Of a stretch of 64,000 nucleotides of DNA, positions 63,005-64,000 are shown piece by piece. Under the pieces are notes generated by a model. It searched no databases and had not been told where the DNA came from. It saw nothing but the letters and a program-made list of their open reading frames with translations. Made by a program: the position numbers and the translations under genes. The DNA comes from an uncultured Rhodospirillaceae bacterium. GTDB lineage: Bacteria; Pseudomonadota; Alphaproteobacteria; Rhodospirillales; Casp-alpha2. The DNA lies in NCBI GenBank assembly GCA_913030825.1, contig CAJWCU010000013.1:1-64000 (forward strand). The letters are read 5' to 3'. The stretch's first letter is position 1, and every line of letters begins with the position of its first letter.

Positions 63005-64000
63005 TCAGCCCTTGCGCTTCGCCTTGTCCCGGCAAACGGCGACATGGTCACGGTAGACGTCATCCATGACGCCCTGGCCATGCGCCAATTGGTGCAGGTT
63101 CAGGTCGCCGCCGAAGTTCAATTCCATGATCACCGGCCCGCGGTCGGTCAGTGCAATGTCCCAGGATTGAGTGCGGATGCCCGGCAAGGCCGCCGCCGCG
63201 CGTTGGCACAGCGCCATCGCATCTTCGAACTGCGGCAAGGTCGTCCCCGCCAGGCGCGTGCCCGTATCGGGATGGGTCTCGACCGTGGTCAGACGATGGC
63301 CCCAACCATTGATCGCCCGCTTGAGGGTGCCCGTCTCCAACTCCAGCGCGCCCAAAAGATTGTCGCCGCGCCAGTAATTGTCGGCGATCTGATCGCCCGC
63401 CGGCAGTTTGACCACGGCGCTGACCGGCTTGCCCCGGCCCAAACCGTCCACCAAGACCAAAACCCGCATGGTCGGCAAACGGTCGCCGATCATCTCGCGG
63501 ATACGGTCGTGGGGCGCCAGGCGTTCCTGGAACAGATATCCCCGATCGTCGCGGAAGCCCATGTAACGAACCAGATCGTCGACCGGCACGTCACAGCCGT
63601 TGGCGCGGATGTCGCCGCCCGGCAACCGGTCCAGGGCCATCCCGCCGATTGAGTACATGCCGTCGATGGGCTTGGCGAAGACGGGGCCATCCAAACCGTT
63701 CTCCAGAAATTCGGCGAGCCCGTCGCGGTCGCGGATCGCCGGCACCTGCCCCGCCGTGCGGGTCGGATGATAAACCGCCAGCAGTTTCGGCACCGGCAGG
63801 CCCATACCCGACGCCGTCGCCTGAAAGATCAGCTTGTCATGGGCCAGCATGTACCAGGCCGACGGATTGCACGCATGATGCAGCGCCGTCTGCGTCCGCT
63901 TGCCGACGAACCGCGCCTTGGCGGCCGCGTCCAGGGCCGGGTCCCACAGCCGGTAATACATGTACTCCGGCGGGCTGATGCGCCCGGGGCCGCGGGCCAT
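63005..64000 (-). CDS. Sugar-transfer-associated ATP-grasp protein, possibly truncated at the 5' end
   Basis: At least 331 residues of a protein resembling the sugar-transfer-associated ATP-grasp family (GPVFAKPIDGMYSIGG, VIMELNFGGDLNLHQLAHGQG). These enzymes form amide or thioester bonds with ATP, often in capsule or O-antigen clusters. The ATG at 63998-64000 coincides with the window edge, so it may be internal to a longer gene. Confidence 0.7.
   Translation of the reverse strand: MARGPGRISPPEYMYYRLWDPALDAAAKARFVGKRTQTALHHACNPSAWYMLAHDKLIFQATASGMGLPVPKLLAVYHPTRTAGQVPAIRDRDGLAEFLENGLDGPVFAKPIDGMYSIGGMALDRLPGGDIRANGCDVPVDDLVRYMGFRDDRGYLFQERLAPHDRIREMIGDRLPTMRVLVLVDGLGRGKPVSAVVKLPAGDQIADNYWRGDNLLGALELETGTLKRAINGWGHRLTTVETHPDTGTRLAGTTLPQFEDAMALCQRAAAALPGIRTQSWDIALTDRGPVIMELNFGGDLNLHQLAHGQGVMDDVYRDHVAVCRDKAKRKG

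Noticed and set aside
1-64000. tRNA, rRNA, insertion sequences or prophage
   Set aside because: I looked in the intergenic gaps and at the gene products and saw no cloverleaf-like sequence, transposase, integrase or phage protein. A covariance-model scan would be needed to exclude small structured RNAs.

Overview
This is a 64 kb chromosomal window from a GC-rich Gram-negative bacterium, most likely an alphaproteobacterium of Rhodospirillales type. That placement is inferred from gene content: an EipB/DUF1849 envelope protein, an alphaproteobacterial-style heme A synthase, a giant two-TM coiled-coil protein, a SoeABC-like molybdoenzyme, and the run histone-deacetylase-like / xseB / ispA / dxs / tlyA. 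I saw no rRNA, tRNA, CRISPR array, insertion sequence or prophage. Almost all coding DNA has strongly GC-biased third positions, which produces long spurious open frames antisense to the real genes.

Layout. 1-5074 (-): the first 1691 residues of a giant secreted adhesin (FecR domain, alanine-rich stalk, Ig-like repeats, internal RTX block), cut by the left edge. Its upstream gap holds a perfect CRP-type palindrome. 5270-9900 (-): soeABC-like sulfite:quinone oxidoreductase. 10196-12903 (+): a divergent cysD-cysNC pair of the less common EF-Tu-like type. 12932-17529: S41 protease and DHH phosphoesterase (translationally coupled), heme A synthase, and uroporphyrinogen-III methyltransferase. 17556-21689 (-): 1377-residue membrane-anchored coiled-coil protein. 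21870-31308: SDR, MHS-family MFS transporter, YedK/HMCES, phosphotransferase-ATPase fusion, CDF transporter, pdxH, glycine-zipper lipoprotein, CbpA-like J-protein and YihY. 31463-35533 (+): fabI, aroC, a D-tartrate-dehydratase-like enolase-superfamily gene and a tandem rhodanese. 35537-37625: cupin, TTC38-like TPR protein and small rhodanese. 37629-44020 (-): tlyA, dxs, ispA, xseB, HDAC-like gene and a seven-bladed WD40 propeller fused to cytochrome c. 44265-49135 (+): RND efflux adaptor and pump, then an ArsR/BigR-like regulator. 49284-53027 (-): BKACE enzyme, metallo-beta-lactamase-fold hydrolase and orphan CHASE4-like histidine kinase. 53184-55718 (-): a patch of poorly characterised genes including a FliL-like protein and two very small proteins. 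55873-64000: ROK kinase, small membrane protein, EipB, small ORFs, SPOR lipoprotein, aspS, TPR protein and an edge-truncated ATP-grasp enzyme.

How the genes fit together. The most coherent theme is sulfur. SoeABC would oxidise sulfite to sulfate at the cytoplasmic face and feed electrons to quinone, while the divergent CysDNC would activate sulfate to APS/PAPS. SUMT makes the siroheme precursor, and two rhodaneses and a BigR-like thiol regulator lie elsewhere in the window. Only the soe/cys pair is physically close; the rest of the link is inference. A second theme is the envelope: adhesin, S41 protease, EipB, SPOR lipoprotein, glycine-zipper lipoprotein and RND efflux. The strongest candidates for undescribed biology are the giant adhesin with its CRP site, the giant coiled-coil scaffold, the WD40-cytochrome c fusion and the small-protein patch near 53-55 kb.
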